From Streptomyces cacaoi (GTDB lineage: Bacteria; Actinomycetota; Actinomycetes; Streptomycetales; Streptomycetaceae): 64,000 bases of DNA. A model generated the notes under the pieces. It saw nothing but the letters and a program-made list of their open reading frames with translations, was not told where the DNA came from and did no database searches. The position numbers and the translations under genes were made by a program. Below, one piece after another: positions 44,825-53,782 of the stretch. The stretch is taken from positions 1 to 64,000 of the forward strand of contig NZ_BJMM01000011.1 of NCBI RefSeq assembly GCF_006539165.1. Direction: 5' to 3'. Each line of letters opens with the position of its first letter. Position 1 is the first letter of the stretch.

Positions 44825-45946
44825 ATGCGCGAGGCGGCCACGGCACGGCGGGAGCGGGTGCTGGCGACCGTGCGGGAACGGGGCGAGGTCCGGGTGGCGG
44901 AGCTGGCGGCCGAGTTGGAGGTCTCGGTCGTCACCCTGCGGCGCGATGTCGAGGAGCTGGCACGGCAGGGCAAGGTCAGGCGCGGTCACGGTGTCGCGCG
45001 CTCGCTGACCTCGGATCCGCCCGAGGCGGCGCGGCCCGGCACGCGCGGCGGCAGCGGCGGTTCCCAGGGCAGCGTCGGGCTGATCGTTCCGGAGCACCAC
45101 TCGTATCTGTTCGAGGCGGTGCGCGGTGCGCGTGCCGTGCTGGAGGCGGCGGGCGTGCGGATGGCGATGCACATCGCACGGCATGTGCCGGGCGCCGAGC
45201 GGGACATGGCCCGGCAGGCGCTGGAGCAGGGCGCGGCCGGGCTGCTGATCGCCCCGCGCTGGCGCACCGCGCGGGCACCGCGGCTGGACGAGGACTGGCT
45301 GTGCGAACTGCCCGTGCCCGCCGTGCTGATGGAGCGCCGGCCCGCACCGGGCACCCCCCTGCACGCGCTCGATTCCGTGTGCAGCGACCACGCGTACGGC
45401 GCCCATCTCGCGCTGGACCATCTCGTCGGGCTGGGCCACCGGCGGATCGTGCTCGCGGCGCGGGACGACAGCCCCACGGCGCGCACGCTGCGCGCCGCCT
45501 TCGCCGGGTTCGCCGGGGAGCGGCCGGAGATCGAGAGCTGGACCGCGGTGCTCTCCTCACGGGCCACCGCGCCCGAACCGCCGCGGGAGCCGGTGGAGGG
45601 CTCGCTGGTGGATCTGGCGCCCGTGCTGCGCGAGCACGGCGCGACGGCGGCGGTGCTGCACGCCGACGTGGACGCCCTGATGCTGGTGCAGCAGCTGCGC
45701 GAGGCGGGCCTGCGGGTGCCGCGGGACGTGTCCGTGGTGGCCTACGACGATGTGGTGGCCGCGCTGGGCAGCCCGCCGCTGACGGCCGTGGCCCCGCCGA
45801 AGGAGGAGATCGGCCGGGTGGCCGCCGAACTCCTGCTGAGCCGGCTGAACCGGCCGCGTGGCGCGGCGCCCGCGCCGATACGCCGCACGGAGCTGCTGCC
45901 GGCCCTGAAGACGCGCGGTTCGACGGCGGCGCCTCCGGCCCGATGA
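44825..45946 (+). CDS. Hybrid DeoR-HTH / LacI-sensor regulator
   Basis: A 373-residue regulator. Residues 5-55 form a DeoR-type HTH (RRERVLATVRERGEVRVAEL, VTLRRDVEELARQGKVRRGHG), while residues 80-365 form a LacI-type periplasmic-binding sensor (VGLIVPEHHSYLFEAV, DHAYGAHLALDHLVGLGHRR, DVSVVAYDDVVAALGSPPLT). It likely senses a sugar imported by the adjacent transporter and controls both divergent units. GGGGG precedes the ATG. This gene fusion class is known but scarcely studied. Confidence 0.9.
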   Translation: MREAATARRERVLATVRERGEVRVAELAAELEVSVVTLRRDVEELARQGKVRRGHGVARSLTSDPPEAARPGTRGGSGGSQGSVGLIVPEHHSYLFEAVRGARAVLEAAGVRMAMHIARHVPGAERDMARQALEQGAAGLLIAPRWRTARAPRLDEDWLCELPVPAVLMERRPAPGTPLHALDSVCSDHAYGAHLALDHLVGLGHRRIVLAARDDSPTARTLRAAFAGFAGERPEIESWTAVLSSRATAPEPPREPVEGSLVDLAPVLREHGATAAVLHADVDALMLVQQLREAGLRVPRDVSVVAYDDVVAALGSPPLTAVAPPKEEIGRVAAELLLSRLNRPRGAAPAPIRRTELLPALKTRGSTAAPPAR

Positions 45947-45964
45947 GCGTCAACAACCGCCCTA

Positions 45965-46003
45965 TTCTGATCGTTTGACCGATTCAGTTTCTTCTGATCG
46001 GTC
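45965..46003 (+). promoter_or_regulatory. Repeats upstream of the ABC operon
   Basis: TTCTGATCG occurs at 45965-45973 and 45992-46000, and the arms GACCGAT (45977-45983) and ATCGGTC (45997-46003) form a perfect inverted repeat. The motif shares GATCG/GACCG elements with the palindrome at 44789-44812, so it is a candidate second operator for the same regulator. It lies 62 bp before the binding-protein start. Confidence 0.55.
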
Positions 46004-46064
46004 CATTGACCCCTTCGCGACAGCCGATCAGGATGCCGGTGTCCCCTCCACGAAAGGAGGCACC

Positions 46065-47411
46065 GTGCCCGGCTCTCGCACGCGCACGCGAACCCGCAGC
46101 ACGCGCACCGCGCTCACCACCGCCCTGGCCCTGGCGGGCCTGCTCCTCGGCACGGCCTGCACACCCGGCGGCGCAACCGCCGAAAGCGCGTCCGGCCCCG
46201 TCCATCTGACGTTCTGGTCGTCGCTGCGCGGCAGCCAGGAGGTGGTCGACGCGTTCAACAGGACGCACGACGACATCCACGTGGACTTCGAGCAGGTGCC
46301 CTCCGGCCAGCAGGGCGGCTACGCCAAGCTGAGCAACGCCGCCCGGGCAGGCAACGCCCCGGATGTGGCGACCATCGAGTACCCGCAGGTCCCGGGCTTC
46401 GCCATAGACGGTGTCGCCCGCGATCTGACGCCCTACATGAGCAAGCGGCTGCGCGCGAAGCTGCTGCCGCAGGCGCTCGCGCTGACCACCTTCGAGGGGC
46501 GCACCTTCAGCGTGCCGCAGGACGTCGAACCGATGGTCTTCCTCTACCGGCGCGACCTGTTCGCGAAGTACGGCATCGAAGTACCGCGCACCTGGGCGGA
46601 GTTCGAGGACGCGGCACGGGCCGTGAAACGGAAGGCGAAGGGCAAGCGGATCGCGACGTTCCCCACCGACGGCGGTCACCATCTGGCCGGCTTCGCCTGG
46701 CAGGCCGGCGCCCGCTGGTTCGACACCAGGGGCGGCCGGTGGACGGTGTCCATGACGGACGGTCCCACCCGCAAGGTCACCGCGTACTGGCAGCGGCTGA
46801 TCGACGAGAAGCTCGTCTTCCTCAACCCGGTGGACACCCAGGCGGGCACCGCGCAGGTGGGCCGCAGCGAGGTCTTCGGGAAGCTGACGGGCGCCTGGGA
46901 CGCGGGCGGGATGATGTCGTCGCAGCCCGGCCAGAAGGGCAAGTGGGGCGTGGCGCCGCTGCCGCAGTGGGACCCCAAACATCCCCGGGTGGGCACGCAC
47001 GGCGGTTCGACGTTCGCCGTCACGAAGGACAGCGCGCACCCGCGGGAGGCCATGGAGTTCATCGAGTGGCAGGTCTCCAGCCCGGCCGCGTGGCGTGCCC
47101 GGCTCTCCAGCGGCATCAGCAGCCAGTACCCGGCGGTGCCCGCGCTGCTGCCGGTGCTGCGCAAGGCCATGGACACCCGCTACTTCGCCGGGCAGGACAT
47201 CTACGCGCTGTTCGACCGCGAGGCCCGGCACATCTCGCGCCGCTGGACGTGGGGGCCGCGGATGACCGCCACCCTGAAGACGGTGCAGGACGGGCTGGCC
47301 CGCGCCGGGGACGGCGAGGGCACGGTCCTCGGCGCCGTCGAGGAGGGGCAGCGCTCCACGATGCCCGATCTGAAGTCCCTCGGCCTGGACGCACGGGAGG
47401 GCTCGCGGTGA
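46065..47411 (+). CDS. ABC sugar-binding lipoprotein
   Basis: A 448-residue family-1 extracellular solute-binding protein. Signal peptide with lipobox LLLGTAC at about 29-35, then VHLTFWSSLRGSQEVVDAF, PDVATIEYPQVPGFA, and GGSTFAVTKDSAHPREAMEF. It should capture an oligosaccharide at the cell surface. AAAGGAGG precedes the GTG start. It is the first gene of an operon with two permeases; no ATPase is encoded, so the shared MsiK-type ATPase used by streptomycete sugar transporters is likely recruited. Confidence 0.92.
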   Translation: MPGSRTRTRTRSTRTALTTALALAGLLLGTACTPGGATAESASGPVHLTFWSSLRGSQEVVDAFNRTHDDIHVDFEQVPSGQQGGYAKLSNAARAGNAPDVATIEYPQVPGFAIDGVARDLTPYMSKRLRAKLLPQALALTTFEGRTFSVPQDVEPMVFLYRRDLFAKYGIEVPRTWAEFEDAARAVKRKAKGKRIATFPTDGGHHLAGFAWQAGARWFDTRGGRWTVSMTDGPTRKVTAYWQRLIDEKLVFLNPVDTQAGTAQVGRSEVFGKLTGAWDAGGMMSSQPGQKGKWGVAPLPQWDPKHPRVGTHGGSTFAVTKDSAHPREAMEFIEWQVSSPAAWRARLSSGISSQYPAVPALLPVLRKAMDTRYFAGQDIYALFDREARHISRRWTWGPRMTATLKTVQDGLARAGDGEGTVLGAVEEGQRSTMPDLKSLGLDAREGSR

Positions 47412-48463
47412 GCAGCACGGACTCCACGGCGCCGGTGCCCGGGCGCCCGCCCGGCCCCGCCCGTCCGGCGGCGGCCGGACCGCAGACGGCACACCCGCCG
47501 GGAGCCTCCGGCGCGGTACCGGCGGACCGGCCCGGCGCCCGCACCCGCCGCTGGGCGCGCCGCCGGCGACTGGGCGCCTGCGCGGCCCTGATGGGCCCGT
47601 TCTTCGTGCTGCTCGTCGCCGTCTTCCTGGTGCCGGTGTGCGCGGCGGTGTGGCTGAGCTTCTTCAGCGACGACCAGCCGGGGCTCGGCTTCGGCCCGGA
47701 GCGCACCGTCTTCGCGGGGCTGCGCAACTTCGAGGCGGCGCTGACCGATCCGACGTTCCTGTCCGGGCTGGGCACGGCCGCGCTGTACTGCGTCGTCTAC
47801 ATCCCGCTGATGGTGCTGTGCGCGCTGGCGCTGGCGCTGCTGCTGGACTCGGGCGCGGTCCGGCTGCGGCGCACCGCACAGCTCTCGCTGTTCCTGCCGC
47901 ACGCGGTGCCCGGCATCATCGCGGCCATCATCTGGCTGTATCTGTACACGCCGGGCCTGAGCCCGGTGATCGACCTGCTGCACCACGCCGATGTGCGCGT
48001 CGACTTCCTCGGGGTGCGGATGGTGCTGCCGTCGATCGTCAACATCGCGATGTGGAGCAACCTCGGCTACAACGTGGTGATCTTCTACGCCGCGCTCCAG
48101 GCCGTGCCGCGCGAGGTGACCGAGGCGGCCGTGGTGGACGGCGCCGGGCCGGTGCGCACCGCGCTGTCGGTCAAGGTGCCGCTGGTGCGCGGTTCGGCGG
48201 TGATGGTCACGATGTTCACGCTGATCTGGTCGCTCCAGCTGTTCACCGAGCCGATGCTGCTGAGCCAGGCCACACCCGTCGTCGGCAGCCGCTACACGCC
48301 GAACATGTACATCTACGACGCGGCCTTCACCCGCAACAACTACGGCCTGGCGGCCGCCGCTTCGGTGGTGCTCCTCGTCGTCACGATCGCCCTGTCCTAC
48401 GGCCTGAGCCGCTGGAGCAACCGCACGGCCGACACATCCGAGGGGGACTCCGGTGAGCGCTGA
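47408..48463 (+). CDS. ABC sugar permease, first
   Basis: A 351-residue permease. The N-terminal 55 residues are Pro/Ala/Arg-rich. Six helices follow, with the EAAVVDGAGPVRTALSVKVP loop that contacts the ATPase. MalF-type position. The GTG start overlaps the binding-protein stop (GTGA). Partner of the following permease. Confidence 0.92.
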   Translation: MSSTDSTAPVPGRPPGPARPAAAGPQTAHPPGASGAVPADRPGARTRRWARRRRLGACAALMGPFFVLLVAVFLVPVCAAVWLSFFSDDQPGLGFGPERTVFAGLRNFEAALTDPTFLSGLGTAALYCVVYIPLMVLCALALALLLDSGAVRLRRTAQLSLFLPHAVPGIIAAIIWLYLYTPGLSPVIDLLHHADVRVDFLGVRMVLPSIVNIAMWSNLGYNVVIFYAALQAVPREVTEAAVVDGAGPVRTALSVKVPLVRGSAVMVTMFTLIWSLQLFTEPMLLSQATPVVGSRYTPNMYIYDAAFTRNNYGLAAAASVVLLVVTIALSYGLSRWSNRTADTSEGDSGER

Positions 48464-49358
48464 GACCACGGAGCGCACACGGCGCACGGCCCGGGACCGG
48501 CGCACCGCGCGGCGGCACGGGCGGCCCACGCTGCTGGGCCGCGGCGCCGTCAACGCGCTGGTCGGGCTGTCCGTGCTGTACACGCTGCTGCCCGTGCTGT
48601 GGCTGCTGCTGGCGTCGACGAAGAACCGGGACGCCCTCTTCCGCAGCGATCTGTTCTCCTCCGGCGACTTCTCCCTGGCCCGCAACCTGTCGGACCTGTT
48701 CGCCATGGAGGGCGGGATCTACGGCCGCTGGTACGTCAACAGCCTGCTGTACGCGGTGCTGGGCGCGGCCATCGGCGCCATGGTCAGCGTCGCCTGCGGC
48801 TACGCCTTCGACAAGTACCGGTTCCGGCACAAGGAGAAGCTGTTCGGGCTGGTGCTGGCCGGGGTGATGGTGCCGCCGACGGTGCTCGCACTGCCGCTGT
48901 ATCTGATCGCGTCGAAGACCGGCCTGGTGAACACGTTCTGGTCGGTGTTCATCCCGGTGCTGTTCAACCCGTTCGGGGTCTATCTGGGCCGTGTCTTCAG
49001 CCAGGGCTATGTGCCCGGCGAGGTGCTGGAGGCCGCCCGGGTGGACGGCGCGGGCGAGCTGACGACGTACTTCCGGGTGGCGCTGCGGATGCTCGGCCCC
49101 GGCCTGGTGACGGTCTTCCTCTTCCAGCTCACCGCGATCTGGAACAACTTCTTCCTGCCGATGGTGATGCTCTCGGACCAGTCGCTCTTCCCCGTCAGCC
49201 TGGGGCTGTACGTGTGGAACAGCTCCGCCGTCGTGACACCGGACTACTACCCGCCCGTGATCGCCGGTTCGCTGCTGGCCGTGCTGCCGCTGATCGCGGC
49301 GTTCGTCCTGCTCCAGCGGTACTGGAAGTCCGGACTGACCGCGGGCAGCGTCAAGTAG
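48453..49358 (+). CDS. ABC sugar permease, second
   Basis: A 301-residue MalG-type permease with six helices and the EAARVDGAGELTTYFRVALR coupling loop. Starts with GTG 11 bp inside the previous gene. Together with it, forms the channel for the imported glycan; the ATPase must come from elsewhere. Confidence 0.92.
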   Translation: MSAETTERTRRTARDRRTARRHGRPTLLGRGAVNALVGLSVLYTLLPVLWLLLASTKNRDALFRSDLFSSGDFSLARNLSDLFAMEGGIYGRWYVNSLLYAVLGAAIGAMVSVACGYAFDKYRFRHKEKLFGLVLAGVMVPPTVLALPLYLIASKTGLVNTFWSVFIPVLFNPFGVYLGRVFSQGYVPGEVLEAARVDGAGELTTYFRVALRMLGPGLVTVFLFQLTAIWNNFFLPMVMLSDQSLFPVSLGLYVWNSSAVVTPDYYPPVIAGSLLAVLPLIAAFVLLQRYWKSGLTAGSVK

Positions 49359-49423
49359 CCGCCGCCGGACGGCAGTCCGCCACCGGTCCGCCACCGCAGC
49401 CGACCCGCAGAACCAGGAGAGCA

Positions 49424-50431
49424 ATGCCCACTCCCCCACGTGCCGCACTCGCCATGGATCCCCGCGCCGCCGACGCCGTACTGCGGCCCGCCGCCCGCCG
49501 CCGGCTGGCCGCCCTCACCGATCTGGCCCCCGGCGTCCTCGACGACCTGACCACCCCGGCGGCCCGCGCGCTCCTCGCCGACCGGGACGTGCTCGTCACC
49601 GGCTGGGGCTGCCCCCCGCTGGACGAGGGCGTGCTCGCGGCGGCCCCGAAGCTGCGCGCCGTCGTGCACACCGCGGGCAGCGTGCGCGGACACGTCACGG
49701 AAGCCTGCTGGGAGCGGGGCATCGCGGTGTCCTCGGCGGCCGTCGCCAACGCGCTGCCCGTCGCCGAGTACACCGTCGCCATGATCCTGCTGGCGGGCAA
49801 GCGGGTCCTCCAGGCCGCGCGGGACTTCCACCGCGACCGTGCACGGCGGGACTGGCTGCACCCGGACCCCGCACTGGGCAACCACCGGCGCACGGTCGGC
49901 ATCCTCAGCGCCTCGCTGATCGGCCGCCGGGTCATCGAACTGCTGCGCCCCTACGATCTGCGGGTGCAGCTCCACGACCCGTATGTGAGCGCCGCCGAGG
50001 CGGCCGAACTGGGCGTGCGGCACGTCGGGTTGACGGAGCTGTTCGCCACCTCGCACCTCGTCAGCGTGCACACCCCGCTGCTGCCGAGCACCCGCGGCCT
50101 CGTCGACGCGGACCTGCTGGCGGCCATGCCGGACGACGCCGTCCTCCTCAACACCGCACGCGGAGCCGTCGTCGACCACGAGGCGCTCACCGCACAGCTG
50201 TGCTCCGGCCGGATCCGCGCCGTCCTGGACGTGACGGAACCGGACGTGCTGCCGCCCGGCCACCCGCTGTGGGACTGCGAGAACGTCCTGCTCACCCCGC
50301 ACCTCGCCGGTTCGCAGGGCAACGAGCTGGACCGGCTCGCCGAGACGGCCCTCGCCGAGGTCGAACGCTGGGCCCGCGGCGAAGGCTTCGCCCACCCCGT
50401 GCACCCCGACCGCCGGGAGCTGCTCGCATGA
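49424..50431 (+). CDS. D-2-hydroxyacid dehydrogenase-like oxidoreductase
   Basis: A 335-residue D-isomer 2-hydroxyacid dehydrogenase. The catalytic residues are visible: Arg in LLNTARGAVVD, Glu in VLDVTEPDVLPPGHPLW, His in TPHLAGSQ. The NAD-binding loop is GILSASLIGRR, which lacks the usual GxGxxG first glycines, a known variant of this subgroup. It could reduce or oxidise an uronic or hydroxyacid product of the imported sugar. AGGAGA precedes the ATG. It follows the permease by 65 bp in the same operon. Confidence 0.88.
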   Translation: MPTPPRAALAMDPRAADAVLRPAARRRLAALTDLAPGVLDDLTTPAARALLADRDVLVTGWGCPPLDEGVLAAAPKLRAVVHTAGSVRGHVTEACWERGIAVSSAAVANALPVAEYTVAMILLAGKRVLQAARDFHRDRARRDWLHPDPALGNHRRTVGILSASLIGRRVIELLRPYDLRVQLHDPYVSAAEAAELGVRHVGLTELFATSHLVSVHTPLLPSTRGLVDADLLAAMPDDAVLLNTARGAVVDHEALTAQLCSGRIRAVLDVTEPDVLPPGHPLWDCENVLLTPHLAGSQGNELDRLAETALAEVERWARGEGFAHPVHPDRRELLA

Positions 50432-52353
50432 CCCACCTCCGACTGCCGCCCGAGGACCGGGAGACGAGCCCGTACACCGGCTGGACCCGGGCCCACTGGG
50501 AAGCCGTCGCCGACGGCATGCTGCGCGCCGCCCTGCGCTGGGCGAGCCCGCGCGGCGCCCTGCTCGATCTGCCGGGCCGCCCGTCCGTCTCCGGCGTGCG
50601 CTCCGACGGCCTGGAGGGCTACGCGCGCACCTTCCTCGCCGCCGCCTTCCGCACCGCCGGGGCCGACGGCGCCGACCCGGCCGGTCTGCTGCCCCGGTAC
50701 GCCGAGGGCCTCGCCGCCGGCACCCTTGCCCCCGGCCGGGACGACGCCGAGTCCTGGCCGCTGATCCTCGACCACACCGTGCAGGGCCAGCCCATGGTCG
50801 AGGCCGCTTCCGTGGCGCTCGGGCTGCGGCTGACCCGGCCCTGGCTGTGGGACCGGCTCGATACGGGCGTCCGGGACCGCGCCGAGGAATGGCTGCGCGG
50901 CGCCCTGCGGCACACGCCCGCGCCCAACAACTGGTACCTGTTCCCGCTGTCCGTCGCCGGTTTCCTGGAGTCCGTGGGCCGCGGGGACGCCGAGACCTCC
51001 GCCGCGCTCGCCCGCGGCCTGGAACTGCTGGAGAGCTGGTGGCGCGGCGACGGCTGGTACACCGACGGCGACGGCCGCGCCTTCGACCACTACAACGGCT
51101 GGGCCCTGCACCTGTACCCCGTCCTGCACGCCCGGCTGGCCGGCGACACCTCCCTGCTGGAACACCTCGGGCCCCGGCTGCGCGCCCATCTGGACGGCTA
51201 CGCCCTGCTGTTCGGCGGCGACGGCGCCCCCGTCCACTTCGGCCGCTCCCTCACCTACCGGTTCGCCGCGGGCGCCGCCGTCGCCCTCGGCGCGCTCACC
51301 GGATACACACCGCTGCGCCCCGGCGTCTCCCGCCGGCTGCTGAGCGGCACCCTGCGGCACTTCCTCGACCGCGGCGCCCTCGACCCCGACGGGCTGCTCA
51401 CCCTCGGCTGGTACGGCCCCCACACGCCCACCCTCCAGCGCTACTCGGGCCCGGCCTCGCCGTACTGGGCGAGCAAGGGGTTCGCCGCGCTGCTCGTCCC
51501 GCCCGGCGACCCGCTGTGGACCGCGCCCGAGGAGGCCGCGCCCGCCGAAGGCCCGGACACCGCCCGCGCGCTGCCCGCGCCCGGGCTGCTGATCCAGACG
51601 ACCCGCGCCGACGGCCTCGCCCGGCTGCACAACCACGGCAGCGACCATCTGCCACCCGGCGGGGCGGAGCACCACGGCGACGCCGACCCGCTCTACGCCC
51701 GGCTCGCCTACTCGACGGCGACGGGCCCCACGGCGGCGGACAACGTGCCCGACAACCACCTCGCCCTCGCGCCACCGTCCCACCCGGACGCGTGGAGCGC
51801 CCGTCTGCGCATCCATCCGCTGGGCGCCTGGTCGGCACCCGACGGCACCTGGGGCTGGGCCGCCTCCTGGCACCGCCCCGTCCTGCCCGAGGGCACCGTG
51901 CAGCTGCCGGGCCTGCGGGTGGAGAGCGTCACCCTCGTCCACGGGCGCTGGGAGGTGCGGGTGCACCGCGTCCTCGGCGCCCCCGCCGGCACCCGCCTCC
52001 GCCTGACCGGCTGGGCCTCCGGCGACGTCCCCACCCGCCTCCACCCCCTGCACGGACTGGCCCGTGCCACGCCCCTGCGCGCCCCGCACGGCACGGCCTT
52101 CACCCGGTGGGTCACCGTGCCGGCGCTGGAAGGGACGGTGACCGGCACCGGCATCTGCGCGGCGCTCGCCGCACTCGGCGAGGACTCCGGGAACACCGGC
52201 GAGGACGGCCCGCTCCCCCACCTCACCACGGCCCCGGACGGCACCCCGACCGTCACCGTCTACTGGCCCCCGCACCCCGGCCCCGGCGGCCAGGCCCCGC
52301 CGGTACGGGTGCGCTTCGCGCCCTTCGTGGTGGAACCGGTGGCACCGGCGTGA
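50428..52353 (+). CDS. DUF2264 protein
   Basis: A 641-residue protein of the DUF2264 family: WPLILDHTVQGQPMVEAASV, LRHTPAPNNWYLFPL, DGWYTDGDGRAFDHYNGWAL, GRSLTYRFAAGAAVALGAL are the conserved alpha-barrel segments, with a beta-rich C-terminus. Its activity is unknown; its alpha/alpha-barrel-like pattern resembles unsaturated-glycan hydrolases and lyases. The ATG overlaps the dehydrogenase stop, so it belongs to the ABC operon. Its presence suggests an acidic polysaccharide-derived substrate. Confidence 0.9.
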   Translation: MTHLRLPPEDRETSPYTGWTRAHWEAVADGMLRAALRWASPRGALLDLPGRPSVSGVRSDGLEGYARTFLAAAFRTAGADGADPAGLLPRYAEGLAAGTLAPGRDDAESWPLILDHTVQGQPMVEAASVALGLRLTRPWLWDRLDTGVRDRAEEWLRGALRHTPAPNNWYLFPLSVAGFLESVGRGDAETSAALARGLELLESWWRGDGWYTDGDGRAFDHYNGWALHLYPVLHARLAGDTSLLEHLGPRLRAHLDGYALLFGGDGAPVHFGRSLTYRFAAGAAVALGALTGYTPLRPGVSRRLLSGTLRHFLDRGALDPDGLLTLGWYGPHTPTLQRYSGPASPYWASKGFAALLVPPGDPLWTAPEEAAPAEGPDTARALPAPGLLIQTTRADGLARLHNHGSDHLPPGGAEHHGDADPLYARLAYSTATGPTAADNVPDNHLALAPPSHPDAWSARLRIHPLGAWSAPDGTWGWAASWHRPVLPEGTVQLPGLRVESVTLVHGRWEVRVHRVLGAPAGTRLRLTGWASGDVPTRLHPLHGLARATPLRAPHGTAFTRWVTVPALEGTVTGTGICAALAALGEDSGNTGEDGPLPHLTTAPDGTPTVTVYWPPHPGPGGQAPPVRVRFAPFVVEPVAPA

Positions 52354-52373
52354 CCGGCCCTACCGCCGCCCGC

Positions 52374-52646
52374 TCACTCCCCGCGCTCCTCGCCGCCACC
52401 GGACGGGCCGCCGCCGGACGCACCACCACCGGCCGCCCCGCCCCCGTCGCGCCAGCGCGGATCGTTCTCCCACTGCTGGGTCCGCTCCCGTGCGGACTCC
52501 AGCGCACGCTCGGCCTCCTCCCGGCTGCCGTAGGGGCCCAGCCGGTGCTTGCCCGGGGACTGCGGGCCCTCCTCGACCTGACCGGTGTCCACGTTGAAGA
52601 ACCAGTCCCCCGGCTCACCGACCGTCTTCCGCTTGAACAGAGCCAT
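52374..52646 (-). CDS. Small SPOR-like protein
   Basis: A 90-residue protein: [20 protein letters not shown] start, [19 protein letters not shown] is a SPOR-like segment, and the tail is Gly/Ser-rich. Such proteins commonly sit next to map in streptomycetes; function unknown. Divergent from map. Confidence 0.8.
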   Translation of the reverse strand: MALFKRKTVGEPGDWFFNVDTGQVEEGPQSPGKHRLGPYGSREEAERALESARERTQQWENDPRWRDGGGAAGGGASGGGPSGGGEERGE

Positions 52647-52714
52647 ACGGCCATGCTCCCGCACCCCCGCGGACCGCGCAGCACCCGGTGGCCCCCAGGT
52701 CTAGACTCGCTCGC

Positions 52715-53572
52715 ATGTCTGGCCAGTCACTCCTAGTCCCCGGCACGATCTCCCCACCCCGGTCCGTGCCCGCCTCGATCCCCCGCCCCGAGTACGTCGG
52801 CAAGCCCGCACCGACGCCGTACGACGGACCCGAGGTGCAGGACGCCGAGACGGTCGAGAAGATGCGGACGGCCTCGCGGATCGCGGCCCGCGCGCTGTAC
52901 GAGGCGGCGAAGCACATCGCGCCGGGTGTGACCACCGACGAGCTCGACCGCGTCGCCCACGCCTACATGATCGAGCACGGCGCCTACCCGTCCACACTCG
53001 GCTACCGCCAGTTCCCCAAGTCCCTGTGCACCTCGGTCAACGAGGTCATCTGCCACGGCATCCCGGACTCCACGGTGCTGCGCGACGGCGACATCGTGAA
53101 CCTGGACGTGACCGCGTTCCACGACGGCGTGCACGGCGACACCAACGCGACGTTCCTGTGCGGGGACGTCGACGAGGAGTCGCGGCTGCTGGTGGAGCGG
53201 ACGCAGGAGTCGCTCAACCGCGCGATCAAGGCGGTCAAGCCGGGGCGGCAGCTCAACGTCATCGGCCGCGTCATCGAGTCGTACGCGAAGCGCTTCGGCT
53301 ACGGCGTGGTCCGCGACTTCACGGGCCACGGCATCAACACCTCGTTCCACTCCGGCCTCATCGTCCCGCACTACGACGATCCGCGGGCGACGACCGTGAT
53401 GCGGCCGGGGATGACCTTCACCATCGAGCCGATGCTGACCCTCGGTACCTACGAGTGGGACATGTGGGAGGACGGCTGGACGGTCGTCACCAAGGACCGC
53501 AAGCGCACGGCCCAGTTCGAGCACACCCTGGTGGTCACCGAGTCCGGCGCCGAGGTCCTCACGCTGCCCTGA
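52715..53572 (+). CDS. map: Type I methionine aminopeptidase
   Basis: A 285-residue MetAP. Metal ligands are seen in [15 protein letters not shown] (two Asp), DFTGHGI (His), FTIEPML (Glu) and QFEHT (Glu). The N-terminal 40 residues form the actinobacterial SH3-binding-like extension. It removes initiator methionine from nascent proteins. Starts at an ATG; a hairpin terminator follows. Confidence 0.96.
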   Translation: MSGQSLLVPGTISPPRSVPASIPRPEYVGKPAPTPYDGPEVQDAETVEKMRTASRIAARALYEAAKHIAPGVTTDELDRVAHAYMIEHGAYPSTLGYRQFPKSLCTSVNEVICHGIPDSTVLRDGDIVNLDVTAFHDGVHGDTNATFLCGDVDEESRLLVERTQESLNRAIKAVKPGRQLNVIGRVIESYAKRFGYGVVRDFTGHGINTSFHSGLIVPHYDDPRATTVMRPGMTFTIEPMLTLGTYEWDMWEDGWTVVTKDRKRTAQFEHTLVVTESGAEVLTLP

Positions 53573-53587
53573 CCGCCGCCGCGCACG

Positions 53588-53622
53588 AGCCGGCGTCCCT
53601 CCGCACGGGGCGCCGGCTTTTT
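53588..53622 (+). terminator. map terminator
   Basis: AGCCGGCG (53588-53595) and CGCCGGCT (53611-53618) form a perfect stem, followed by TTTTT. One of the clearest intrinsic terminators in the window. Confidence 0.85.
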
Positions 53623-53679
53623 CCTGCCCGGCGGCGAGGAACGCGCGGGCGGTTTTCCCGACAGGGCGTCGGGATCCTC

Positions 53680-53708
53680 TTGACTTAGGTAAACCTAACC
53701 CGGAGGAT
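53680..53708 (+). promoter_or_regulatory. Iron-regulated promoter of heme oxygenase
   Basis: TTGACT (53680-53685), a 17-bp spacer and GAGGAT (53703-53708) form a good promoter. The palindrome TTAGGTAAACCTAA (53685-53698) overlaps the -35 and spacer and matches the iron box bound by DmdR/IdeR repressors. It predicts repression when iron is replete and expression on starvation. Confidence 0.85.
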
Positions 53709-53782
53709 CGGGCACACAGCGAGACCGGTCGCACTCCCGTGCGGTCCGCAGACACCCGCTCTGTCACACCTGGGAGCCCGCC

